A stretch of DNA of 64,000 nucleotides from an uncultured Flavobacteriaceae bacterium (GTDB lineage: Bacteria; Bacteroidota; Bacteroidia; Flavobacteriales; Flavobacteriaceae). Under the pieces are notes generated by a model. It ran no database searches. It saw nothing but the letters and a program-made list of their open reading frames with translations, and was not told the DNA's origin. The stretch spans positions 1 through 64,000 of the forward strand of contig CANKYF010000003.1 of assembly GCA_947487895.1 (NCBI GenBank), written 5' to 3'. A program made the position numbers and the translations under genes. Shown piece after piece: positions 54,674-63,662 of this stretch; positions within the stretch are counted from its first letter, which is position 1; each line of letters starts with the position of its first letter.

Positions 54674-56047
54674 TTAATAATGAAATTCTTCGCTTTCCTT
54701 TCTTAAAGGATATCTCTTAACTAGTAATGGTGCTTTTGTTAAAGCTGTGAACACTACAAATATGAATAGACCTGCGAATAATATAATTGAGCTTATTTCA
54801 GGTAATCCTATAAACCATCTATCACCTACTGTAGCTGGCATAATCATATTAAATATATCAATATAATGACCAAATAGTATTACTAACCCTGCCATTACTA
54901 CAAACCATGGAACTCGTTTGTAATCTGCACTAATAAGCATTAAAATAGGGAACACAAAGTTTAAAGCAACCATCCCTAAGAAAGGTAATTGGTAATCCTT
55001 AAATCTAGTTATAAAATATGTTACCTCTTCTGGTATGTTTGAATACCAAATAAGCATGAATTGTGAGAACCATAAATACGTCCAGAAAATACTGAATGCA
55101 AACATAAATTTAGCAACATCATGTAAATGGTTTTCATTTACAAATTCTAAATGCCCTTTAGTCTTTAAGTATAATGTAATTAAACCTATCACTGTAATAC
55201 CACTTACAAACATACTAGCAAATACATACCAACCGAATAATGTTGAGAACCAGTGTGGATCTACACTCATAATCCAGTCCCAAGACATCATAGATTCAGT
55301 GTATATAAAAAATACTAGGAACCCTGCTGCTATGCGAAATGATTTCTTATAATTACTATTATCTTCAGCAGTATCTTGAGCTATTGAAAATTTGCGTGAA
55401 AAGTGACGGTATAAAGACCAACCTCCTAAGAAAATTAAGCCTCTAATAAAAAATCCTGTTTTATTTAACCATCCTGATTTACCTGCAACTAATTTATCGT
55501 AATTCTCATGGCCTTCTACTGTCATTCCTTCTTTCAGCCAAATAAACAAGTGGCTATCTGCAAAAAATGCTATTATCAATACAATTAAACCTCCTGGTAA
55601 TAAGTAAGCAGTGATACCTTCCATAACTCTAAAAAGTACTGGAGACCAGCCTGCTTGTGAAGCAATTTGAATGGCATAAAAAGCAAGAACACCCAATGCA
55701 ATCATCATAAAGAAAAATGCAGCTACATATAGTGCCGACCATGGTCTATTATGAATTTGATGCATTACATGCTCTACATGTTTTTTGTGATCATCTCCGT
55801 GATCCACTTCTTCACCATGTCCTTTTCCATGATCATCATGAGATGCTTTAGCGTGAGCATCATGAGTAGGGGCTGCATGAGAAGCTTCTTCTCCATGACC
55901 ACCGCCATGGTGTGCTTCTGCTTCTAATAAATGCTCAACGTCTTCAAAAGATTTATGAGATGACATAAAACCAATTCCTACTCCTACGGATCCTAAAACC
56001 ATTAGAATGATAGAAAATGTCTTTAATTTACTTGAAAATGTGTACAT
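54674..56047 (-). CDS. actF: Alternative complex III membrane subunit ActF
   Basis: The 457-residue membrane protein is the second quinol-site-type subunit of ACIII, paralogous to ActC/NrfD-like proteins. An N-terminal helix (about 10-28) is followed by a histidine/acid-rich segment (46-99, fifteen histidines), then about nine further helices ('MEGITAYLLPGGLIVLIIAFFADSHLFIW', 'SWDWIMSVDPHWFSTLFGWYVF', 'AGLVILFGHYIDIFNMIMP'). It lies 20 bp after actE and 29 bp before ctaC. The His-rich segment is discussed in the findings. Confidence 0.92.
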   Translation of the reverse strand: MYTFSSKLKTFSIILMVLGSVGVGIGFMSSHKSFEDVEHLLEAEAHHGGGHGEEASHAAPTHDAHAKASHDDHGKGHGEEVDHGDDHKKHVEHVMHQIHNRPWSALYVAAFFFMMIALGVLAFYAIQIASQAGWSPVLFRVMEGITAYLLPGGLIVLIIAFFADSHLFIWLKEGMTVEGHENYDKLVAGKSGWLNKTGFFIRGLIFLGGWSLYRHFSRKFSIAQDTAEDNSNYKKSFRIAAGFLVFFIYTESMMSWDWIMSVDPHWFSTLFGWYVFASMFVSGITVIGLITLYLKTKGHLEFVNENHLHDVAKFMFAFSIFWTYLWFSQFMLIWYSNIPEEVTYFITRFKDYQLPFLGMVALNFVFPILMLISADYKRVPWFVVMAGLVILFGHYIDIFNMIMPATVGDRWFIGLPEISSIILFAGLFIFVVFTALTKAPLLVKRYPLRKESEEFHY

Positions 56048-56067
56048 ATCTATATAATCTTATCTTC

Positions 56068-56622
56068 TTACTTTTCTAAATCTGCTTTTAACTTCAACAC
56101 GTATGCTACTACTTGCCAACGCTCATCATTATTCAATTGGTTTGCATAAGAACCCATACTGTTTTTTCCGTAGTAAATGGTGTGGTAAATACTTCCTTCA
56201 TTAATAGCTCTACCAGCATCATCGTAACTTGGTATACCCAATATCTTTTCACGCTTCACCAAGTTACCTTGACCATCACCTTTATTACCATGACAAATGG
56301 CACAGTAAATACCATATAACTCTTTCCCTTTTACTAAGTCTACCTGAGTAGAATCTAACGGACTAGTTATAGTAGCTTTTGCTAATTCATAACCTTCTAT
56401 TCCTGGGTCAGCAATATCAAAAGGAATGTATCCTCTTGCAACGGTACCTTCTACTGGTAACTGTGCTTCAACACCATTTCTAAATGGTGCCTTACTGTAA
56501 GTTTCATAACCTACAGACTCGTACATATTAGGCATGAATTGATAGTTAGGAGCACTATCTTTTTTACAAGATACTGCTACAAAAACGATTGCTATTGCAA
56601 ATATTTTAATTAAGCTCTTCAT
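56068..56622 (-). CDS. actE: Alternative complex III monohaem cytochrome c lipoprotein ActE
   Basis: The 184-residue protein is a lipoprotein (MKSLIKIFAIAIVFVAVSC, lipobox AVSC) with one c-type haem site CAICH at about residue 111 and a distal methionine candidate in 'YGKNSMGSYANQL'. ActE passes electrons from the pentahaem ActA towards the oxidase. Triacylated ACIII subunits are known from F. johnsoniae. It lies 9 bp after actD in the same operon. Confidence 0.94.
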   Translation of the reverse strand: MKSLIKIFAIAIVFVAVSCKKDSAPNYQFMPNMYESVGYETYSKAPFRNGVEAQLPVEGTVARGYIPFDIADPGIEGYELAKATITSPLDSTQVDLVKGKELYGIYCAICHGNKGDGQGNLVKREKILGIPSYDDAGRAINEGSIYHTIYYGKNSMGSYANQLNNDERWQVVAYVLKLKADLEK

Positions 56623-56631
56623 ATTACTATA

Positions 56632-57168
56632 TTAATGCGCTTCTTCTTTATCTACTAAATTAATTTCTACAGCTCCAGTTTCTTTCAATAAGTTTTCTAA
56701 CTCATTCTCATTACCATGAACTGCGATTTCCATTAAGAAATGATCATCTGTTGTTCTTGGATCTGGATTTTCAGCTTCTTTAAAAGGCCACATTCTACTA
56801 CGTAAATAGAATGTTATTACCATTAAGTGAGCTGCAAAAAATACCGTTAACTCAAACATAATTGGTACAAAAGCCGGCATGTTTTCTATGTAGCTAAAAC
56901 TTGGCTTACCACCAATGTTTTGAGGCCAATCTTCAATCATAATGAAATTCATCATGGTTATGGCCACTGTTAAACCTACCAACCCATATAAGAATGCACA
57001 AATGGCTATTCTTGTTCCTTCTAAGCCCATGGCTTTATCTAGACCGTGAACTGGAAATGGTGTATATACTTCTTCTATATGATGTTTCTCTGCTCTTACT
57101 TTTTTAACAGCAGACATTAATATATCATCATCGTTATAAATAGCGTGAATTACTTTTGAAGCTTCCAT
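56632..57168 (-). CDS. actD: Alternative complex III subunit ActD (DUF3341)
   Basis: The 178-residue protein has two membrane helices (about 56-78 and 100-122) after a soluble N-domain with 'VIHAIYNDDDILMSAVKKVR' and 'IEEVYTPFPVHGLDKAMGL', typical of DUF3341. It is a cofactor-free structural subunit. It lies 9 bp downstream of actC. Confidence 0.94.
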   Translation of the reverse strand: MEASKVIHAIYNDDDILMSAVKKVRAEKHHIEEVYTPFPVHGLDKAMGLEGTRIAICAFLYGLVGLTVAITMMNFIMIEDWPQNIGGKPSFSYIENMPAFVPIMFELTVFFAAHLMVITFYLRSRMWPFKEAENPDPRTTDDHFLMEIAVHGNENELENLLKETGAVEINLVDKEEAH

Positions 57169-57177
57169 ATGCTACTT

Positions 57178-58929
57178 TTAGTTTATTAAATTTTTAGCTT
57201 GACCAGACCAATCATCACGTTCTGCTCTTCCTGGGAAAGAACCTGTAATAGAATCTAGTAAATCATATTCTTTTTTGGTCATTTTACTAACTTGTAAGAA
57301 GGTATAAATACCTATACTATTTAATACTTCTTCCATTTTAGGTCCAATACCACTAATTTTCTTTAAATCGTCTGCTGTTTGAGTATCAGCATCAAAAGCA
57401 CCAATGCTTCCAAGTAAATTGTTTACTCTTTCACTTTTTTCTTCTTCTGAAATCTCTTCAACTACTTCTTTTGTTGATGCAGCCACATTAGATACAATTC
57501 CTGAATTTGATGTTCTTTCATCTGCACCAGCTCCAGATAAACTTTTACCAGCTTCTCTTAAATTTTTATACTTCTGTCCAGAAGACTTTAGTATTGTTTT
57601 CACCTCTGCCTGTGCAATTACAGGGAATGTTCTTGAGTATAATAAGAACAATACAAAGAAGAATCCAATAGTTCCAATGAAGATGCCTATATCAACAAAT
57701 GTTGGTGAGAACATTGTCCAAGACGATGGTAAGTAATCTCTATGTAACGATGTTACAATAATTACAAAACGCTCAAACCACATACCTATGTTTACAACAA
57801 TTGAGATGATAAATGAGAACATGATACTTGTTCTTAATTTCTTGAACCACATAAACTGTGGAGAGAACACATTACAAGTCATCATTGCCCAATATGCCCA
57901 AGCGTAAGGACCTGTTGCTCTGTTTAAGAATGCATATTGCTCATACTCTACACCAGAATACCATGCTATAAATAACTCAGTGATATATGCTACACCAACA
58001 ATAGAACCAGTAATCATGATTACAATATTCATTAATTCTATATGTTGAACAGTAATATAATCTTCTAAGTTACATACCTTACGCATAATGATAAGTAATG
58101 TATTTACCATTGCGAAACCAGAGAATACTGCCCCTGCAACAAAGTAAGGTGGGAATATTGTTGTATGCCAACCTGGAATTACAGATGTGGCAAAATCAAA
58201 AGATACAATAGTATGTACAGAAAGTACTAAAGGTGTTGCTAAACCAGCAAGTACTAAAGATACCTCTTCAAAACGTTGCCAATCTTTAGCTCTACCAGAC
58301 CAACCAAAACTTAATAATGCATATATTTTCTTTTGGAAAGGTTTAATAGCTCTATCACGTAGCATAGCGAAATCTGGTAATAAACCTGTCCACCAGAATA
58401 CTAATGACACTGATAAATATGTTGAAATCGCAAATACGTCCCAAAGTAATGGCGAGTTAAAGTTCACCCATAATGATCCGAATTGATTTGGAATTGGTAA
58501 TACCCAATACCCTAACCATGGACGACCCATATGAATAATTGGGAATAAACCTGCCTGAACTACCGAGAAAATTGTCATTGCCTCTGCAGAACGGTTAATA
58601 GCCATTCTCCATTTTTGACGGAATAATAAAAGTACAGCAGAAATAAGTGTTCCTGCGTGACCAATACCTACCCACCAAACAAAGTTTGTAATATCCCAGG
58701 CCCAACCTACGGTTTTATTTAAACCCCAAGTTCCAATACCTGTTGATACGGTATATAATATACATCCAATACCCCAAAGAAAAGCGGCAAGTGAAATTCC
58801 AAAAACAATCCACCATTGTTTATTTGCTTTTCCTTCTACAGGTTTAGCCACATCCACAGTAACATCGTGGTATGATTTATCTCCTGTAACTAAAGGTCTT
58901 CTAATAGGTGCTTCGTAATGAGACGCCAT
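57178..58929 (-). CDS. actC: Alternative complex III NrfD-like subunit ActC with C-terminal helix-hairpin-helix domain
   Basis: The first ~450 residues are a NrfD/PsrC-type membrane protein with about ten helices ('WWVGIGHAGTLISAVLLLFRQKWR', 'QAGLFPIIHMGRPWLGYWVLPIPNQ') that binds quinol. From about 452 there is a polar linker and, at 521-583, a helix-hairpin-helix-type domain ('LKKISGIGPKMEEVLNSIGIYTFLQVSKM', 'DDWSGQAKNLI') of the kind found in COG3743-like proteins. That tail is not part of the classical ActC fold. It sits between actB and actD in the ACIII operon. The extension is in frame with no sign of a sequencing error. Confidence 0.92.
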   Translation of the reverse strand: MASHYEAPIRRPLVTGDKSYHDVTVDVAKPVEGKANKQWWIVFGISLAAFLWGIGCILYTVSTGIGTWGLNKTVGWAWDITNFVWWVGIGHAGTLISAVLLLFRQKWRMAINRSAEAMTIFSVVQAGLFPIIHMGRPWLGYWVLPIPNQFGSLWVNFNSPLLWDVFAISTYLSVSLVFWWTGLLPDFAMLRDRAIKPFQKKIYALLSFGWSGRAKDWQRFEEVSLVLAGLATPLVLSVHTIVSFDFATSVIPGWHTTIFPPYFVAGAVFSGFAMVNTLLIIMRKVCNLEDYITVQHIELMNIVIMITGSIVGVAYITELFIAWYSGVEYEQYAFLNRATGPYAWAYWAMMTCNVFSPQFMWFKKLRTSIMFSFIISIVVNIGMWFERFVIIVTSLHRDYLPSSWTMFSPTFVDIGIFIGTIGFFFVLFLLYSRTFPVIAQAEVKTILKSSGQKYKNLREAGKSLSGAGADERTSNSGIVSNVAASTKEVVEEISEEEKSERVNNLLGSIGAFDADTQTADDLKKISGIGPKMEEVLNSIGIYTFLQVSKMTKKEYDLLDSITGSFPGRAERDDWSGQAKNLIN

Positions 58930-58932
58930 ATT

Positions 58933-59015
58933 TTATTGTTTAATTGTTTATCTGTTTAAATGTTTAAAATTGCTCTACTTACAACTTCTAACTTTTAACT
59001 TGTAACTTTTTACTT
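58933..59015. repeat. Two degenerate ~8-nt arrays in the actB-actC gap
   Basis: The 88-bp gap is filled by imperfect octamer arrays. The first (58933-58968) has ATTGTTTA-like units (ATTGTTTA, ATTGTTTA, TCTGTTTA, AATGTTTA). The second (58979-59015) has AACTTCTA/ACTTTTAA/CTTGTAAC/TTTTTACT units. Similar 'GTTTAATT' and 'AAAGTTAAAAGTT' arrays occur in other flavobacterial intergenic regions. Confidence 0.6.
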
Positions 59016-59017
59016 AA

Positions 59018-62000
59018 TTATGCTTCAGTTGTATTTCTCACTTTTGTTTGATACTGTACATTAGGTTTTGTTCCTACATGCTCTAACAAGTGATACATAC
59101 GGTTATCTTCCTTAAGTTTTGCAACTTTACTTCCCTTATCGTTGATATCTCCAAACGTCATAGCTCCACTACTACAAGCTGCAGAACACGCTGTTTTGAA
59201 TTCACCATCTTTAATTTCACGTCCGTCACGTTTTGCATCCAGAATAGTTTTTTGTGTCATTTGAATACACATAGAACATTTTTCCATAACACCACGAGAA
59301 CGTACTACTACATCTGGGTTCAATACCATACGTCCTAAATCATCATTCATATAATAATCAAACTCATCATTTTCAGCATACAAGAACCAGTTAAAACGAC
59401 GTACTTTATAAGGACAGTTGTTTGCACAATATCTTGTACCTACACAACGGTTATATGCCATATGGTTTTGACCTTGACGACCATGAGATGTTGCCGCAAC
59501 TGGACAAACAGTTTCACACGGTGCATGGTTACAGTGCTGACACATTACTGGTTGGAAAGCTACTTGAGGATTCTCTGCTGGATCTTCCATTTCACCGAAA
59601 CCTCCTAGAGAACCTTTTTCTCCCCAAAGCCCAGACATTTCTTCTTTCTTAGCATTATCTCCATCAAATGTTTCAGCAGAAGAATAATATCTATCAATAC
59701 GTAACCAGTGCATATCACGAGATCTACGTACTTCTTCTTTACCTACAACTGGCACATTGTTTTCAGCGTGACATGCTATTACACAAGCCCCACATCCTGT
59801 ACATGCGTTTAAGTCTATAGATAAATTGAAATGATGACCAATAGAACGATCAAATTCATCCCATAAATCAACATCTTGAGATGTTACTTCAACAGGCTCA
59901 TGATCTAACGATACTGTTGGGATTGCATTCCAATATTTTTTATCTTTTGTATTAAATACTTCTAAAGTAGTTTCTTTAAGAATATCTCCACGCCCCATTA
60001 AGGTATTATGCAACTGTACACAAGCAAATTCGTGTAACTTGCCATCTACCTTTTGAACAGAAACATTTTGAACTGTGTTAAAGTTGCTATATAAAGCATA
60101 AGCATTAACTCCAGTCATCATCTCCTCTTTAAGACCTGCTTTTCTACCATAACCAAATGATAAACCAACAGAACCTATAGCTTGACCTGGTTGTATAATA
60201 ACAGGTACTGTAATAGTATTACCGTTAACAGTTACATTAGCATAACTACCGTTTAATGCTCCTGTAGCTTCATTTTCATTTACTAATTCCAGTTTTTCAG
60301 CATCAGCTTTAGAAACTGTTAAATAGTTATCCCAAGACGTTCTAGTAATAGGATCTGGAAACTCTTGTAGCCATGGGTTGTTAGCTTGTTGGCCATCACC
60401 CATACCCGTTTTACTATATAATGTAAGTTCTAAACCTTCAGTACCTTTAACAGATCTAGCTAAAGCACTTGCAGCATTACTTGCTGGTGTTTCAGTATCT
60501 TCAGAAGAAACATCTGTAGTATCTTCTGTTTCAACAGCTATGGTTCCAACAAACACACCATCATGTAATGCTTGATTAAAAGAACCACCACTTAAAATAC
60601 CGGTTCCCCAAGCATCTTTAATATAATCTAAGTAAGAAACATCATTACCAGTCCATTTTAATAAAGACTCTTGAAATTGTCTCGTACTGAATAATGGGCG
60701 AATAGTTGGTTGTGTTAAAGCGTAATGACCTTTCTTTAACTCAACATCTCCCCAAGACTCTAAGTAGTGAGGTGCTGCTGCAATATAATTTGCTAACGTA
60801 GATGTTTCATCAGCTTTCATTGAGAAAGCCACTGAGAACGTATTTTTTAATCCTTCAGCAAAATCGGCAGTATTTGGTAATGTGTACACAGGGTTAACAC
60901 CACTCATAATTAATACGCCTACTTTACCAGCCTTTAAATCTGATACTAAAGTAGCAACATCTTTATCACTACCTTGTCTTGTTTTAATTGGCGTTTTAGA
61001 ATCAAAAGCTTTACTTGCTAAAGCTTCGTTTATTTCTAATACAACAGTTTGTGCATTTAAATCTTGAATACCAGATACCACTAAACCATTGCTTCCTGCT
61101 TTTTTAAGTTGAGACGCTGCTTTTTTAACAGCATCATCTACTTTAGCAGGTAATTGTTTACCAGCATAACCGCCTCCAACAATTAAACTATGTAATTTAG
61201 CTAAGGCTAACTTTTGCTCACTTGGTGTTAATGGCACACGCTTATCTGCATTTGCTCCAGATAACGACATATTAGATTCAAACTGAATATGTCTTGACAT
61301 TTTACCATGGTCTGGAACTCTGTTTTTAGCATACCCAGAATCAAATCCACCACCTTGCCAATCTCCTAAGAAATCAGCTCCTATAGACACAATTGTCATG
61401 GCTTTAGAGAAATCGTAATTAGCTAAACCACGTTCTCCATATTTTGCTTGGTAAGCATCTAATGCAGCAGATTCTGAAACAGCATCATACACTACATGAC
61501 GAACGTTACCGTATTTTTCTTTGAATTCTGAAATTAACTTGCTAGTAGAAGGGCTTGCAAATGTTTGTGTTAGTAACACTACATCTTTGCCAGCTTCAGC
61601 AGCTTTAGTTAATTGCTTAATTACTTCAGCATCTAAATCATCCCAAGAAACTGATGCACCATCTTTCTTTGGACCTTGAACTCTTAAACTATCGTATAAC
61701 CCTAAAACCGAAGCATTCACTCTGGCATTTGCACTACCATTTGTAGCTGCCATAGTGTTATTTTCAATTTTGATGGGACGACCTTCGCGAGTTTTCACTA
61801 AAACACTAGCAAAATCAAAACCATCAGCAATTGTAGTAGCATAATAGTTAGCTACTCCAGGAATTATTTCCTGTGGTTGTACTATATAAGGAATTGATTT
61901 TTTAACAGGCCCTTCACAAGCTGCTAACGAAGCTGCAGCTGTACTAAACCCTACATATTTTAAGAAATCGCGACGAGTTGTAGAACTTCCTTCTAAAGCT

Positions 62001-62125
62001 TCTTTGTCTCCTAAAAATTCATCTACAGGAATTTCTTGAACAAACTCGTTTTGTTTTAGCGTCTCAACAATAGAACTATCATTTAGTTCTTCAACACTTT
62101 TCCAGTATTTCTTGTTTGATGACAT
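59018..62125 (-). CDS. actB: Alternative complex III iron-sulfur/molybdopterin-like subunit ActB
   Basis: The 1,035-residue protein carries a Tat-like signal displaced from the N-terminus ('TTRRDFLKYVGFSTAAASLAAC', about 49-70). Its cysteine fits a lipobox, so the mature protein is probably a Tat-exported lipoprotein. The large middle region resembles a molybdopterin oxidoreductase without visible cofactor ligands. The last ~280 residues are a PsrB-type ferredoxin domain with four cysteine groups: 'CTGCGACVIACHAEN', 'CQHCNHAPCETVCP', 'CVGTRYCANNCPYKVRRFNW' and 'CSMCIQMT..ACSAACSSGA'. In F. johnsoniae ACIII only a 3Fe-4S and a 4Fe-4S cluster were seen. It is the second gene of the operon, 28 bp after actA. 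Confidence 0.95.
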   Translation of the reverse strand: MSSNKKYWKSVEELNDSSIVETLKQNEFVQEIPVDEFLGDKEALEGSSTTRRDFLKYVGFSTAAASLAACEGPVKKSIPYIVQPQEIIPGVANYYATTIADGFDFASVLVKTREGRPIKIENNTMAATNGSANARVNASVLGLYDSLRVQGPKKDGASVSWDDLDAEVIKQLTKAAEAGKDVVLLTQTFASPSTSKLISEFKEKYGNVRHVVYDAVSESAALDAYQAKYGERGLANYDFSKAMTIVSIGADFLGDWQGGGFDSGYAKNRVPDHGKMSRHIQFESNMSLSGANADKRVPLTPSEQKLALAKLHSLIVGGGYAGKQLPAKVDDAVKKAASQLKKAGSNGLVVSGIQDLNAQTVVLEINEALASKAFDSKTPIKTRQGSDKDVATLVSDLKAGKVGVLIMSGVNPVYTLPNTADFAEGLKNTFSVAFSMKADETSTLANYIAAAPHYLESWGDVELKKGHYALTQPTIRPLFSTRQFQESLLKWTGNDVSYLDYIKDAWGTGILSGGSFNQALHDGVFVGTIAVETEDTTDVSSEDTETPASNAASALARSVKGTEGLELTLYSKTGMGDGQQANNPWLQEFPDPITRTSWDNYLTVSKADAEKLELVNENEATGALNGSYANVTVNGNTITVPVIIQPGQAIGSVGLSFGYGRKAGLKEEMMTGVNAYALYSNFNTVQNVSVQKVDGKLHEFACVQLHNTLMGRGDILKETTLEVFNTKDKKYWNAIPTVSLDHEPVEVTSQDVDLWDEFDRSIGHHFNLSIDLNACTGCGACVIACHAENNVPVVGKEEVRRSRDMHWLRIDRYYSSAETFDGDNAKKEEMSGLWGEKGSLGGFGEMEDPAENPQVAFQPVMCQHCNHAPCETVCPVAATSHGRQGQNHMAYNRCVGTRYCANNCPYKVRRFNWFLYAENDEFDYYMNDDLGRMVLNPDVVVRSRGVMEKCSMCIQMTQKTILDAKRDGREIKDGEFKTACSAACSSGAMTFGDINDKGSKVAKLKEDNRMYHLLEHVGTKPNVQYQTKVRNTTEA

Positions 62126-62153
62126 ATGATATAATTGAATTACTTCTTACTAA

Positions 62154-63449
62154 TTAATAATGACACTTACCACATTCCAGTCCACCCATTTCGGCAACTG
62201 TTAATTTCTCTACACCATACTTCTTAGATAATTCAGCATGAATTTTCTCGTAGTACTCGTTATCTTCAACTTTCACATTTGTGGTTCTATGACAATCTAT
62301 ACACCAACCCATTGTTAATGGTGCGTGTTGGTATAATACTTCCATTTCTTCTACAGGACCATGACATGTTTGACATTCTTGCCCACCAACAGATACGTGT
62401 TGAGAGTGGTTAAAGTAAACGAAGTCTGGTAAGTTGTGTATTCTAACCCATTTTACTGGTTTAGACTCTCCTGTATATTTTTGTTCTGAATCACTCCATC
62501 CTACAGCCGCATATAACTTTTGAATTTCACCATCGTAAAACTCTTTAGAGTGTTCTGCTGTAGTTTCTCCGTTGTATTCATAAATTGATTTATGACAGTT
62601 CATACAAACGTTTAACGAAGGAATCCCAGATGTTTTACTTACTCTAGCTGAAGAGTGACAGTATTTACAATCTATGCCATTGTCACCAGCGTGAATTTTG
62701 TGTGAGAAATGAATTGGTTGCACTGGTTGATACCCTTGATTTATGTCAATTTGCATTAAATAGCCATACACAAAATAAGCACTAGACAACAAGAAGAAAA
62801 TAGCAACAACCAACATTAAGAATTGGTTCTCTACAAATGCTTTCCAAAGCGGTTTTCTTTTAGTTGCTTCTGGCAATTCAATATTTTGAGCAGCAGCAAA
62901 TCTTCTTAATGTTTTATTTACTAAGTATAAACCTGCGGCTAACAAAATAAATAATATAGCTAATGCCCCTAAAATGATTTCGTTTGAAATACCTTGATCA
63001 ATTGGCTCTACGGGATTAACTGTAACATTTCCATTACCACCACTAGGAGGAGGAGTTTTTTCTTGAGCTGTGTAGGCTAAAATATTGTCAATATCCTCAT
63101 CACTTAATTGAGGAAAAGCAGTCATTGCCGCTTTGTTATATTCCTCATAAATCTTGTTAGCATACGCATCTCCAGATTTAATAACTGCAGAACTGTTACG
63201 TATCCATGCATAGATCCAATCTCTATCTAAACCTTGTTCGTCTGCTAAACGTTGCTCAACATTACGTAAAGCAGGACCTGTCATCTTTTTATCTAACTTA
63301 TGACAAGCAGCACAATTTGCATTAAATAATGATTTTCCTTTTGCTGGGTCTCCATCTTGAGCAGAGAGCGAGGTTGTAAACGCTAATAAAATAATTAAGC
63401 CAAAACGAAGTATGTTTTTACTTAAATTACGGTGAATCACCTGTTTCAT
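62154..63449 (-). CDS. actA: Alternative complex III multihaem cytochrome ActA with extra monohaem N-domain
   Basis: From ATG 63449 (MKQVIHRNLSKNILRFGLIILLAFTTSLSAQ, signal peptide) the protein is 431 residues; the track start at 63494 would add 15 residues in front of this signal. An N-terminal monohaem domain (CAACHKL) is followed by a proline-rich linker, two membrane helices, and a pentahaem domain with CKYCH, CMNCH, CQTCH, CIDCH and CGKCH near the end. Six CxxCH sites are present in total. ActA leads the operon actABCDEF-ctaCD and conducts electrons from ActB to ActE and the oxidase. Confidence 0.93.
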   Translation of the reverse strand: MKQVIHRNLSKNILRFGLIILLAFTTSLSAQDGDPAKGKSLFNANCAACHKLDKKMTGPALRNVEQRLADEQGLDRDWIYAWIRNSSAVIKSGDAYANKIYEEYNKAAMTAFPQLSDEDIDNILAYTAQEKTPPPSGGNGNVTVNPVEPIDQGISNEIILGALAILFILLAAGLYLVNKTLRRFAAAQNIELPEATKRKPLWKAFVENQFLMLVVAIFFLLSSAYFVYGYLMQIDINQGYQPVQPIHFSHKIHAGDNGIDCKYCHSSARVSKTSGIPSLNVCMNCHKSIYEYNGETTAEHSKEFYDGEIQKLYAAVGWSDSEQKYTGESKPVKWVRIHNLPDFVYFNHSQHVSVGGQECQTCHGPVEEMEVLYQHAPLTMGWCIDCHRTTNVKVEDNEYYEKIHAELSKKYGVEKLTVAEMGGLECGKCHY

Positions 63450-63531
63450 ATTATTGGTTAAATTAACTTCTAATCTTTGGTATGATTTTTTCATTAAAAC
63501 ATAACAAACATCATACTTCTAAAATCTCACG

Positions 63532-63539
63532 CAAAAGTA
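63532..63539 (-). promoter_or_regulatory. Putative -7 box of the actA operon
   Basis: The minus-strand TACTTTTG fits TAnnTTTG and would give a leader of about 75 nt to the ATG at 63449, or about 30 nt to that at 63494. The -33 element is not convincing. Confidence 0.4.
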
Positions 63540-63637
63540 ATACTTAAAGTCGATTTTAGAAATGTTAGAGAGTTGTTAATTCTTAATTTAGAGCAATTCT
63601 AAATAAAGAATTCAACTAATATTAAATTTAGGACGTA

Positions 63638-63645
63638 TATATTTG
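63638..63645 (+). promoter_or_regulatory. Putative -7 box of the SPOR-domain gene
   Basis: TATATTTG fits TAnnTTTG and lies 17 bp before the ATG at 63663. No clear -33 element is present. Confidence 0.4.
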
Positions 63646-63662
63646 TAGAAATAATAAAAATC

